From NCBI RefSeq assembly GCF_049306965.1, contig NC_133199.1:41305001-41369000 (forward strand): 64,000 nucleotides of DNA, written 5' to 3'. Shown one piece after another: positions 22,926 through 59,980 of the stretch. The notes beneath the pieces were generated by a model that had not been told where the DNA came from, searched no databases, and saw only the letters and a program-made list of their open reading frames with translations. A program made the position numbers and the translations under genes. This stretch comes from Danio rerio (Eukaryota > Chordata > Actinopteri > Cypriniformes > Danionidae). How positions within the stretch are numbered: position 1 is the stretch's first letter; each line of letters begins with the position of its first letter.

Positions 22926-23119
22926 GGACTTGTCTCTCAGTATGATACTTTTCACTTGACACAATAAATACCAGAAAACATTATGATCTATTTTAAGTCC
23001 ATATAGCCTATTCCTAATTTCTAAATGGTTGCTAGATGTCTCTTAAAGTGTTCAGAGTGGCTGCATTTTATACTGTAATATTGTGAAATGTAAGAGGGAA
23101 TCTGACCTGTTCTTGGCTG

Positions 23120-39377
<16,258 letters not shown>

Positions 39378-39399
39378 CCTCCTCTGGAAATCAGGTTTA

Positions 39400-40215
<816 letters not shown>

Positions 40216-40562
40216 TTCTGTACACAAGCAATTTTAATATAAAACAATAATATATTTGATCCCTGACCAAAAATGCAGTTTATTCAGGGAAAATATATTC
40301 CGTTACTTCTTCTCAGACATTTAACGCTATGTTAATAGGTTATTGTTCATCACCAGATCAAGGTAAATGTTATCTCACACTCTTATCCATATTTGCATTG
40401 ATAAAACCGGCATTGTGATAACTGAACATTTATAACTTAGTTACAGCAAGTTATAACTTACGTAAACTCTGAAAATCGAGATGACAACATTCGCAATATT
40501 TAAACACGTAAGCGCATAACTCGGCAACAAAATAAATACCTGATAAATAAAAGCGTACAAAC

Positions 40563-40640
40563 CTTGAGTTATATCCGAACTAGTAAATATTATGTTTTGT
40601 TCAGAAATTGCAGCGGCAACTTAAAGGAAGTTTGTGCTCC
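40563..40640 (-). promoter_or_regulatory. Likely anks3 first untranslated exon and promoter
   Basis: anks3 exon 1 has an acceptor just before the start codon (AG at 39384-39385), so an upstream exon is needed. A donor, CTCAAG|GTTTGT, ends a candidate exon at 40563. Sequence just upstream is the least AT-rich locally (GCCGGGGCGTG near 40643 on the plus strand). It is about 450 bases from the end of the C8orf33-like gene. Confidence 0.45.
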
Positions 40641-41088
40641 AGCCGGGGCGTGTTGTTGTATGGATACTGGAAGTTGTAGTCTTTTGTTACATATAGTCAT
40701 GTATTGTATAAACGGAGAATGTAATATGTAGGACTACATATCCCATGAGCATCTGCTACAGTACGTGCCTGACGACATCAAACAGCAACACGTTTGTTGA
40801 TAAACTGCACAAGTTAACACGTAATTAGCTGTATGAAAATAAAAAGAAAGATTATCACATACTTAAATAAACTGCACGTAAATTAATGGTTAAACAGAAG
40901 CTGTAATATAAGCATTTTAAACACGTTACCATGACAACACAAATACATCGGCGATAACGCGTTTAGTACAACCAAGTAAATAAACAGCATTCAATCTATT
41001 TGATCTGTAAAATGCAAAGAGGAACCAGCAAAAATGGCTTTATAAATATTTTAATGACAGAATATTGCTGACTGATGTTTCTGTTCAG

Positions 41089-47621
<6,533 letters not shown>

Positions 47622-48446
47622 TCTGGGGCTTTCTATGAATCATGAACAAAAAGACAACAAATCCAAGGCAACAATATAAACGTAAAGTCATGCAGTAAAA
47701 GTATTTAAATATATAATGTAAATTAAAAGTGCCACCGAACTGTTCTGCTTTACACAAAACATCCTACCTGTTCCAGTTGATACCCCTGCATAAGTTTTAT
47801 TCGTCTGAAAAAACAAACTAAAGAGTAGTCTATGCCAATAGTAAAAGACACAAAACAGCGTAAATTAAGTGTTTAATGACTTTTGCTCTAAGTTTTATAT
47901 ATTTAAATATATTCTAGACACTGAAAGTATGCATGTGTGAATATCGCGAATTTGTGCAGCGTTCAAATAGTTCCGCTGATAACAAATTCACCCTTTTAAA
48001 GGTTCCCACTGCAGCGCTTTTTAATTAAATTCACCGTCTCTAGGCAATGATAACACAAAGACTCGTACAATAGTTGATCTCAAAATCATTGTATTGTTTT
48101 ACTTAGTCGTTTGAATGACAACTGTCGTCGCTATATTGTTTTAATTATGTTTTGTATTGTCAATCAAAACCGTGAGAATGAGAAGAACCTGGCGGTAATG
48201 AAAATTGTTCTTACATAATCGACACCAAACTGGTGCAGGGCGAGGAAAGGATTTTTAAAGCATCTAAAAAAGATGTTTCACTTTTGCTTGTTGATTACAC
48301 GTTCATATAAAGACATTTTAATTGTTTAAAAAAAGTTTCTGATTTATCTATTAAGGCTGATCAAAATTAGCTTTTATAAACAAACCAGTCTCTTTACTGT
48401 TATAAATACTAAAGAAGGGTTAAATTATACTTGTTCTCTCTTCCAG

Positions 48447-48579
48447 CCAATGAGAGCATATGTGGGCGTGTCTAATGTACGTGCAGACGTCACTGACTAT
48501 ATAAATGTAGAGGAGCTCGTACTGCGCGTGACCGACGTTCCTTGTTTTGGCTTTGACGGATTAACCGAAACAGAAAATC
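48447..48579 (+). promoter_or_regulatory. H3.3 core promoter and untranslated exon 1
   Basis: CCAAT at 48447-48451, ACGTCA half-CRE near 48487, TATATAAA box at 48498-48505. A start site is expected about 25-30 bases later. Exon 1 ends at a donor, AAATC|GTAAGT, after 48579. The C8orf33-like gene starts in the opposite direction within about 650-800 bases, so the interval is probably a shared promoter region. Confidence 0.8.
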
Positions 48580-49600
48580 GTAAGTATCGATAATGATTGA
48601 TCTTAAACTTACTAATCACGTCTAATGTTTCTTTCAGCTTACTAAAAATCAGTTATTTAGAATATTTGAGAACACCGACAGCCTTTCCAGCTCGTTTTGT
48701 GTGTTTAAATTCGCGGATTTAGATCACTTTTCGTCGCGGTAGCAACAAGCTAAGCTAACAAGCGCGCTTTTATATTTACTCGAGCTTGGTCTCTGTAGTT
48801 ATTTAACCAATTTTAGCTTAAATTGGTACTTTAAACGCATACTCTGATAAAACGCGTCGTTTGTTCAAATTTTAACGGTTACACGTGGTGTTATTGAATT
48901 GTCGGTGTAGACAAAGAAAAGGCTGTAATTGGTGTTCTTGGGCGCCATGTTACACGTAAAGGCAGAAACGTGTCTGTGTCTCATCCTGAGATGGTGGACT
49001 TCAAAACTGCATAAATACGAGTTTCTATCTCATCGATTTACTGTTGTTTTTTCGCCCTTTTCGCAATATTTTAACCCAAATGGGGTGTTTATGTAATACT
49101 AGTGTGCCTGAATAGTTGAATGAACCCGACCGCCGCTTAAGATATTTGCCTCCTGGCGGTCTGTGTGTGTGTGTGTTGAATAGGAGTCTGTTGAGTATCC
49201 GTGTGTGACCCAGTGTCCCACTGCGAGATCTTCAGGTTATCTATTCTACACAACAACACGCGCTTTCTACTTGTTTATATACATAGTTAACACTTGGTTG
49301 CACTTTAAAAGCACATGAGACGCCTTTTAGAGTGGCCAGCCAGCTCATTTATCTTTAACGTCACACATTTATATTTTAATCTCTTTAATGGTGCCCCCAT
49401 GTTGTAAAGCTCCTAGCTGGTAATAAAGGAGACTGAGAGCCTCGACTTTTAATGTTTGACTGTAGTATTATTATTATTATTATAATGGGCGGGACGAGGA
49501 CCGGAGTTTTGTTATTGATTACGTCAGCGCATGTGGAAGTCCCCGCGGCTGTGCTGTTTCTCTTATCGGCTCTTGTCCCTCATTCAGGCCGCTTCATTGA

Positions 49601-52314
<2,714 letters not shown>

Positions 52315-52703
52315 ACTCTCTACTATTTACTCAAACTTTTTTGTGTGGAGGAATATATGGGGGTGGGGCTTGTTGTGTGGGTGGGTCAGGGGTGGGAGGG
52401 GCATCTGGGGTTCTTACACTCTTGACTATAAATGCCTGTGTAGTTTAAGTTTATTTTTTGTATTTTTCAGTAGTGGCGGTAGGGAAGGGGTATCTTGTGA
52501 TTGAAGTTGGTAGTGGGGACGGGCGGGGGGGGCAGCGTCAGAACATTCCGGGAGCTCCTCAGGGTTTTAAAGTTTGTATTTTAGACTTTCATATACCTCT
52601 GCCTAGTCTGCATGCTTCATGATGAATTTAGAACGTGTCCCATTTTTATTTCTCTCGTTATTATATTGGGTTTCTCCTCTTCTATTGTGGCCATTTGGTT
52701 GTA

Positions 52704-52709
52704 AATAAA
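52704..52709 (+). terminator. H3.3 poly(A) signal
   Basis: AATAAA about 390 bases after the stop codon, followed within about 40 bases by TTTGTGGATTT, a GT-rich downstream element. Confidence 0.75.
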
Positions 52710-53454
52710 CTTTCCACTACCTCAAACTCTCTACTGCTGCTTGTTTTTGTGGATTTCACATGGTGTGTATTTGCATGAAGTGTTCAGGTGCAATCTCAAG
52801 TTGGTATAGAATTTCAGATTAACTTTAATTTTAGTTAATTTTTAATTTTATATTGATTTTTATTTGCTTATTTATTTGATTGTTCCTGTGGGGTTAGGCT
52901 CAGTAGTTTTACTAATGAGGGAAAACGTTTTTTCAATTTTATTTTTAATACAGTGAAATTACTGAAACCTACGAGGCTGAGAGGGACAAAAGGGGGAATT
53001 TCAAATGCCAGTTAAGAGTTTTCTTCCCCTTGGGTTTCTATTGGGGTATGTGTAGTAATTTTTACATTTGGGAGCATGATCTTTAAAAAAAAAAAAAAAA
53101 AAATCCTTTTTTTTTTTTTTTAATACAGTGAAATTACAAACATGCTAATTTTTAGAGCATTTCAAAGGCTTTTTTTTTTTTTTTTTTTAAATCTCTCAAG
53201 TTCCAAACTTAATTTGAGAACTAAAGGATTTGCATAACACTGGAATTGTTCATGCATTGTTGCAGGTTTTGGATGTATTTTGACCAAAAATTGTTCAACT
53301 CTTTTATCACCAATTAACTAAGTGGAAAGACAAACGTTTCCTTAAGCCTAAAGCTTAAAATGCTGCATTATTCAACCTATGCTTGGTTGCATTTCTTTCA
53401 TTGCCCTACTGTTAAATTAAAAAAAGGTTTTTGATTAATTTATACATGCAGTTC

Positions 53455-54360
53455 AATCCACTTAAGTCGTGATGTATTTAATACTCTTTCCGAGTCTCAT
53501 TTGAATTGAGAAAATATTCATTTATGACCACTCTTTAGTCATATCACACATTAAAGTAAAATCATGGTGTTCACTACAGTCTCTGGACTTGGATAAAATC
53601 ACATTCTGGCTGTGGTTGAAAGTACCGTTACTTGCCCAAAAATGTTAAAGTATCTGTTGTAACTATTACTCAAAGTATGAGTAAAAAATAGACCTTTCAA
53701 AAGTACTCTAGTGAGTAGCCTATCAAGCTGGGACAGATTGAAGCTTTACATGTAATTTGTGTAAACATCATTCTGTGGTGCATTTAGTGATTGGTCAAGG
53801 CCATTTCAGTCATACTGCAAGCATTTGTCAACATCTCATCAGTGACCTTCAATTTAAACCATCTCTGGGTCATTGCATGTAAAGTATCTTCTCTGGCACT
53901 TAATGCTCCCAAACAGTGTGCTGCATATCTTAGTCCTGCATGATACAATTTATATTCCATGTGTGATTTGATTGGACAGGAATCGCAGGACTGATTTTTC
54001 AAATGTCTATAAACCAGAAAAAATAAAGTAGTGAGTGCAGGCTGAAGGAAAATAGAGTAAAGTACCAATACAGCACTTAAAATGTACTCCAGGTAAAGTA
54101 GACGTTTTAAAAACTACTTGGTGAATTACAATATCTGAGAAAAACTACTCCCAGTAATTTGAGTGTTTGTAATTTGTTACTTTACAGCACTGCTTTCTGG
54201 CCTTCTGATATCAGGTATGGATATGTATGTGATGATGATTTTCAAAAGTGTTCTATCACTTTGTAAATGTTTATTAATGTTAGTTGAGCCTCCGATTTTA
54301 CAGTTTGATAAAGCACTTTGACCCGAAAGCTGCTTTGAGTTACGTCAGACTTTACAAGCA
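53455..54360. mobile_element. Second CCGCTTGTTAAGTG-family MITE, split by a hAT element
   Basis: Matches 33944-34334 on both sides: GAGAAAATATTCATTTATGA and TATCACACATTAAAGT on the left; TTCTGATATCAGGTATGGAT, ACTTTGTAAATGTTTATTA and AGCTGCTTTGAGTTACGTCA on the right. The terminal bases are decayed. Interrupted at 53612-54194. Confidence 0.75.
53612..54194. mobile_element. hAT-type element inserted in the MITE
   Basis: Flanked by TTCTGGCT at 53604-53611 and TTCTGGCC at 54195-54202, an 8-base duplication with one mismatch at the site where the intact family copy has TTCTGGCC. Ends (TGGTTGAAAGTA and, inverted, CAGTGCTGTAAAGTAA) are weakly inverted. No coding capacity. Confidence 0.75.
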
Positions 54361-54385
54361 AATGTAAAATATTAGAACTCTAAAG

Positions 54386-55172
54386 CAGTAGTTCTCAAAC
54401 TGTGGTACATGGGCTGCCTTCTTTTGGTGCGCAGAGTAATCCAATATGTCAGTGGGTCTCAAACTTTTTTCATTAAGTACCACCTCAGAAAAAAAGTCTC
54501 TCCAAGTACCACCAAAATGAACAATATTGAAATACAGTAGCGTAGTAGGCCCAGTAAAGCAGCTACAACCCTGCACAGTTAAAAAAAATGTGGCAGATTA
54601 CCTCAGAAATATAGGCTATATGGCATATTATATACTTCATTTTTAATAAATTTTGAAATATGTGTAGCATGTACATGACATATTTCATTCCTCCACGTAC
54701 CACTAGAAGGAAGCCTGCGTACCACAGTTTGAGAACCACTGCAATATGTCATATGTACATGCAACATATATTTCAAAATGGATCATATATGAACATATAG
54801 CCTTTATTTATGAGGTCCAAGCAGCATTTCCAGCCTTTGATGAAAAGGATACTATAGGTTTACACTTTACATTTAAGTACAGGAGATTTTTTTTTCACTT
54901 TAAGCACTTTAAAAAGCACATTTTAATTTAAACATTGCCATGTTATTTTGTTTGTTTTACATATAAACACAGCAGTGTTCATGTTCAAACTATTTATAAG
55001 GTTTAAATAATAAATATTAATAATAGTTATTAATCTGCCACGTTTTTAAACTGCAGAGTTGTAGCTGCTTAATTAGGCCTACTACACTACTGTATGTCAA
55101 TACTGGTCATATGGTGGTACTTGGAGGGACAATTGTTTTCTGAGGTGGTACTTGATGATAAAAGTTTGAGAA
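54386..55172. mobile_element. Complex of two hAT-type MITEs (CAGTGGTTCTCAAAC ends)
   Basis: Four terminus-like sites: AGTAGTTCTCAAACTGTGGT near 54386, CAGTGGGTCTCAAACTTTTT at 54452, CACAGTTTGAGAACCACTG near 54725-54743, and AAAGTTTGAGAACCACTG near 55155-55172. The first pairs with the third and the second with the fourth by subterminal sequence, so their spans interleave. Confidence 0.65.
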
Positions 55173-55261
55173 CCACTGCTCTAAAGAAATGCATATGTCA
55201 TGTAGCTGTTACTTTTTAACCTGTCTGGACAATCTTTGCTATGCAACCTAATGTGTCTACA

Positions 55262-55442
55262 TCAGGGATGTCCAAACTTGTTCCTGGAGGGCCGGTCTGC
55301 AGATTTTAACTACAACTTGCCTCAACACACCTGTATGGCTGTTTCTAGGATGCCTGGTAAGAGCTTGATTACCTCCGGTGTGTCTGATTGTGGCTGGAAC
55401 TAAACTTTGCAGGACACTGGCCCTCCAGAACCGAGTGCTCTA
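55262..55442. mobile_element. Short palindromic repeat (GGATGTCCAAACTTGTTCCT)
   Basis: Left AGGGATGTCCAAACTTGTTC then CTGGAGGGCCGGT; right ACACTGGCCCTCCAGAACCG. The ends are inverted; I recall this as a common cyprinid MITE. No coding capacity. Confidence 0.6.
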
Positions 55443-55535
55443 GATTCAAGAACTGAATGCTAATTCCTAATATGAGTTTATTATGCAGATCAAGTAGCAG
55501 ATAATGAAGGCGCTTTTTCAGTGTGTCCACTAATG

Positions 55536-55717
55536 CAGTGTTTCTCAACCATGTTCCTGGAGGACCGCCATCTATACACATTTTCCTTGTTTTCTTAATC
55601 AAACACATCTGATTCAGATCATCATTAGCAAAGACCTGTAATGGGTCTGACAGATAAAGGAGACATCCAAAACATGCAGTGCTGGTGGTCCTTCAGAAAC
55701 ATGGTTGAGAAACACTG
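55536..55717. mobile_element. hAT-type MITE, 182 bp
   Basis: Ends CAGTGTTTCTCAACCATGTT and AACATGGTTGAGAAACACTG are perfect inverted repeats, flanked by CACTAATG (55528-55535) and CAGTAATG (55718-55725), an 8-base duplication with one mismatch. Confidence 0.9.
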
Positions 55718-55927
55718 CAGTAATGCATCCTCTGATGTTAATAACAACTAGCAGTCAAATTCAATTCTGAAATGGCATATTCAGACGATCCGCTTCAACA
55801 CAAACACATTCAAGACCAGACATTTTGGACGGCTGATTTGACGTAGAAAACGTTTTACTTCCGAAGTTAGCATTAAACCATAAATTAACATCGCAGATGA
55901 AAAATAAAGTCTCCATTTTAGTTTGAG

Positions 55928-58210
55928 TCATGATGATGGTTTGTTTTTGACTTCCTCTTCTTCCTCCTCAGACAGCAGTCCTGATATATGATCATAGAGG
56001 TTTTTCTCCAGAGTCTGGTCTACCTCGGTCTCTTTCCTGAACACACACCACAGGAGGATACCCACTCCTAACAGGCTGATGGGGAGGACTTTCCACCAGG
56101 GCCGCTGGAAGTTGCTGCCCATGGATCGGTCCACGTTCCAGGTCCTGTGACTGGCGGGGCTGGTGGAGAACTTGATGGGTTTGTCTACTACTTCATCCTC
56201 ATGTTCTGGAGATTTCCTGGACTTTGCGTGCAGCGCTGATGTTATGGACAGCATCCTTGTGGCACACGGCCTGCAGGTAATCAATACGGAGCATATTCAT
56301 ATTAAAGATGTGCTTAAAGGGATAGATCACAATAATTAAGATTTACTGTTTACTAGGTGGTTCCAAACCTTTGTGCGTTTCTTTATTGTGTCGCACACTA
56401 ATGAAGATATTTTGAAGACAGCTGGAAACCGGTAACCATTGACTTTCATTGCAGAAAAAAACGAATACTATGGAAGTCAAATCAATGGTTTACAACATTT
56501 TTAAAATGTCTACTTTAGTGTTCAATAGACGGAAACTCAAAGGTTCGATACAAGTGAAGGGTGGGTAAATTATCACAATTTTTATTATTGTTATAATGAG
56601 AGAACTATGCATTTAACTCCTGTGCATAAATCAATAGAAAATACATATTAGGTCCATAAAGGACAAAATAAAAGTTTCTTTATGAACATAAGTTCTCCTT
56701 TTTATCTACTAAACAATTACTTTATTATTTAATTAATTTTATCTTAAACTATTTTTTTTCCACGTACAATTGGAAATATACACTCACTGGCCACTTTATT
56801 AGGTACACCTGTCCAACTGCTCGTAAGCGCAAATTTCTAATCAGCCAATGACATGGCAGCAACTCAATGCATTTAGGCATGTAGACATGGTCAAGACGAT
56901 CTGCTGCAGTTCAAACAGAGCATCAGAAAGAGGATTTAAGTGACTTTGAACGGGTTGTTGGTGCCAGCCGGGCTGGTCTGAGTATTTCAGAAACTTTGGG
57001 TGCCACTCCTGTCAGCTAAGACATTCGGATGGTCGGGTCAAAATTTGGCATTAACATCATGAAAGCATAGACCTATCCTGCCTTATATCAACAGTTCAGA
57101 CTGGTGGTGGTGGTGGTGTAAGGGTGTGGGGGATATTTTCTTGCCACACTTTGGGCCCATTGAGCATTGCGTCAACACCACAACCTACAAAGTATTGTTG
57201 CTGATCATGTCCATCCCTTTATGACCACGGTGTGCCCATCTTCTGATGGCTACTTCCAGCAGGATAAAGCACCATGTCATAAAGTCTGAATCATCTCAGA
57301 CTGGTTTCTTGAACATGATAATGAGTTCACTGTACTCAAATGGCCTCCACAGTCACGAGAACTCAATCCAATAGAGCACCTTTGGTATGTGATGGAACGG
57401 GAGATTCACATCATGGATGTGAAGCCGACAAATCTGCAGGAACTGCGTGATGCTATCATGTCAATATGGAGCAAAATCTCTGAGAAATATTTCCAGTACC
57501 TTGTTGAGTCTACACCACGAAGGATTAAGGCAGTTCTGAAGGCAAAAGGGCGGCCAACCTGGTACTAGTAAGGTGTACCTAATAAAGTGGCCAGTGAGTA
57601 TATGTATATTTTGTTAGTAAATGTCCACAAAGTTTCTAATCATTGGCTTTTCAAACAAGTAAATGTCTTTTAAAACAAAATGTGCTGTTTTGCATTTTAA
57701 TAAATGTGTAAAATAAGTTACATAGAGGAGATTTATTAAATATTAACATTTAAATGAACTCAAACCTTATGACAAAACGCATGCTGCTTGCGTTAACAAT
57801 CATAATGATCACAAAATTAAATTTAAATTCCCAAAAATAGGCACGAGATTATCTGTCAAAAAGGTCATTGATTAGGGAAAAATCAGTGTTCATCATGTAA
57901 TAAATGTCTACCAAGGTCAGCAGAGGATTTAAAAGCCCATTAAAGAGCAATTTAACAAGAAAAATAAACCTAACAAAAAGAAATCAGTTCAATTAACACA
58001 TTTACATTACGTCTCAATTAATTTAATGTTTAAATAATGTCAAATACAAAGCAACTTGGTTGCATAAACCGCATTGAGGTGATAGATGGTCAATTTCAAA
58101 TCTCTACACAATCAGAAACTATTCACTTGCCTTAATTTCGCGTGTCTTCGGCTGGTAAAAGCATTATAAGCAAAGGAAAATCGTGATAAACGCGTGTAAA
58201 CTTTTGACAT
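55928..58210 (-). CDS. uqcc4: Ubiquinol-cytochrome c reductase complex assembly factor 4 (C16orf91/CCSMST1)
   Basis: Two exons, 58131-58210 and 55928-56270: 423 nt, 140 aa. Residues 1-35 are rich in Arg, Ser and aromatics with no acid (MSKVYTRLSRFSF...), a typical mitochondrial targeting peptide. KFSTSPASHRTWNVDRSMGS, then the membrane segment PWWKVLPISLLGVGILLWCV at about residues 84-103, is the family hallmark. The tail is acidic (seven residues of Glu run near 128-133). In the family the protein sits in the inner membrane and helps complex III assembly, notably cytochrome b. The frame requires a GC donor (AAG|GCAAGT) at intron 1; the nearby GT gives a wrong frame. An ATG inside exon 2 could give a shorter protein. 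Confidence 0.9.
56317..56600. mobile_element. Decayed TTAA-target MITE in uqcc4 intron 1
   Basis: Left TTAAAGGGATAGATCACAAT. The interior GATATTTTGAAGACAGCTGG, CCATTGACTTTCATTG and ATACTATGGAAGTCAAATCA matches 35697-35990 in layout. The right end is worn. Confidence 0.65.
56781..57598 (+). mobile_element. Tc1-like transposon, internally deleted
   Basis: TA on both sides. Ends CACTCACTGGCCACTTTATT and AATAAAGTGGCCAGTGAG. The transposase frame is broken: the region between the N-terminal GACTTTGAACG (DFER) and the DDE part lacks several hundred bases. The QDNAPCH block is altered, and GCACCTTTGGTATGTGATGG (HLWYVM) remains. Same family as 1-942 and 47140-47292. It lies in uqcc4 intron 1. Confidence 0.85.
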
Positions 58211-58618
58211 CTTGAGGGTTTCTTCATAACGCGACTCACTTCAGGTCATGTAATGTGCGCCGCTGTAAACTCCGCCCGGAAGGAAAGCTACAACTCACTG
58301 AAATGTAGTTCCGCTTTGAAATTTAGACGCTTTAAAGAAAATAACTCGTCTGACCACTTCACATAAATTACATACCAGCATATTAAATACACAAAACATT
58401 ATATTAACTATTTAAAACTCATCGTTTGAAGCGCATTCTAACTCTACGCTTGGTAATTTCAGGGACTACATATCCCAGAAGTCTGAGTATCAGCCTATCA
58501 GAGACGCAGATTGTGCATAACCATAGTAACGTCATCAAACGTGGTGCGAGTTCATTTTCATGGCGCTGTCCGTACACACGTGAATGTGAGAAGGCACTGG
58601 CAGATCTTCGTTTGATTT
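58211..58618. promoter_or_regulatory. Head-to-head promoter of uqcc4 and the Lys-rich gene
   Basis: uqcc4 starts leftward at 58210. A candidate untranslated exon of the rightward gene ends at a donor, GATTT|GTAAGT, after 58618. In between lie no TATA box, CACGTGAATG near 58578, and scattered CpG, against AT-rich surroundings. This fits a TATA-less housekeeping bidirectional promoter. Confidence 0.6.
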
Positions 58619-58858
58619 GTAAGTTATTCTAAGGCACATTTATGTTTAGCTCGCAGATATACGTTTAATACGTTTAACCAATGCGTTCAGTAGCTGTTTA
58701 TAACACTTGAAATTGTTATTAAAGTCACAATCTAATGATTTCCTCACTAACATCACGTCATGAGCAGATATGTAAATAATGTATATATATTATATGTGAT
58801 CTACTACGTGTTTCCAGCATTTAGATCTTGAAATCCAAATGAAAAAGAGCGATATATA

Positions 58859-59222
58859 CAGTCAAGGCCGAAATTATCCCTTAATGTGCTGTTGAGGATA
58901 TTTTCATCTACTCTGGGGTGAATTTTTGACTCCTAATTTGACCATAACTTTGTTTTTTAGTTAGCAGAATGTGTTTTGGTAACAAATGTGGTGAAATATT
59001 TAAAGAACTTAAATACACTCTGGGGAAATTGACTACCTTTTTGTTAAGTTCTGGATGAAAACATCCACTGAATTTAAACTGCTCATTTTTTAGACCAGAA
59101 CGCCTATGGGCGCACACATAAGGGCAAAAGCATCTGCTATTTAAAACGACACTTGCGTCAAGCTGAAACTAGCAAACAACAATTGCTTTGCGCCGCATTG
59201 CGCATAATTTCAGCCTTGACTG
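58859..59222. mobile_element. Tc1/mariner-type MITE (CAGTCAAGGCCGAAATTAT)
   Basis: TA on both sides. Ends CAGTCAAGGCCGAAATTAT and ATAATTTCAGCCTTGACTG are inverted over about 19 bases with one or two differences. 364 bases. No coding capacity. It lies in intron 1 of the Lys-rich gene. Confidence 0.9.
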
Positions 59223-59371
59223 TACATATTAGTGCTTATCAACAGATTTTAGTCAACAGAGTGTGTAAGATATGTGGTAAAAGCTACATATATCTTACTA
59301 AATTGACTGAAGGGTCGTTTTCTTACTAAAACTATGCAAAATATTTCAAATATTTTATTTATTTGTCATTT

Positions 59372-59776
59372 CCCTGCTGAAAAATCAAGCTTAAACCAGC
59401 CTAGGATGGTTAGCTGGTTTTAGCTAGGTTTACGACCCCATATTTTAGAGGGGTTTTGGCCATTTCCTGGCTGGTTTCCAGCTATTTACAGGTCTTAGCT
59501 GGTCAGGCTGGGAAATGACCAGCTAAAACCAGCTTGACCCGCCTAGCCAGGCTGGGAGCCCAGCCAAAACCAGCTATGTCCAGCTTAAACCAGGCTGGTC
59601 AAGCTGGTTTTAGATGGTTTTAGCTGGTCACTTTCCAGCCTGACCAGCTAATACCAGGCTGGAAATGGCTGGAAACCAGCCTGGAAGTGGCCTAAACCCC
59701 TCTAAAACCAGCCTGGTTGACCAGCTAAAACCAGCCAACCATACTAGGCTGGTTTAAGCTGGATTTTTCAGCAGGG
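59372..59776. mobile_element. Palindromic MITE with 9-bp target duplication
   Basis: Ends CCCTGCTGAAAAATC and GATTTTTCAGCAGGG are perfect inverted repeats. Flanks TTGTCATTT (59363-59371) and TTGGCATTT (59777-59785) differ at one base. The whole interior is built of AAACCAGC, GCTGGTTT and CCAGCC motifs in both directions. A 9-base duplication suggests Mutator; this is inferred. Confidence 0.8.
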
Positions 59777-59980
59777 TTGGCATTTAATACATTCATTAAA
59801 TAATAGTACTAAATCTCACTTTTAGATTTAAAAGCATTTGTTACATTTTAATAAATTAACTTTGTAGTTACTATCTTATTCTCTACATTTTTAATTATTT
59901 AATGCCTTTTATGCTGAATAAAATAATGCTGAAAAATAATTTAACTCGCATCCTATTCTTTTTCACCCAGATCTGTTGCA

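Noticed and set aside
22666-22964. Asn-, Thr- and His-rich open frames on the minus strand
   Set aside because: Antisense reading of the GT-rich minisatellite.
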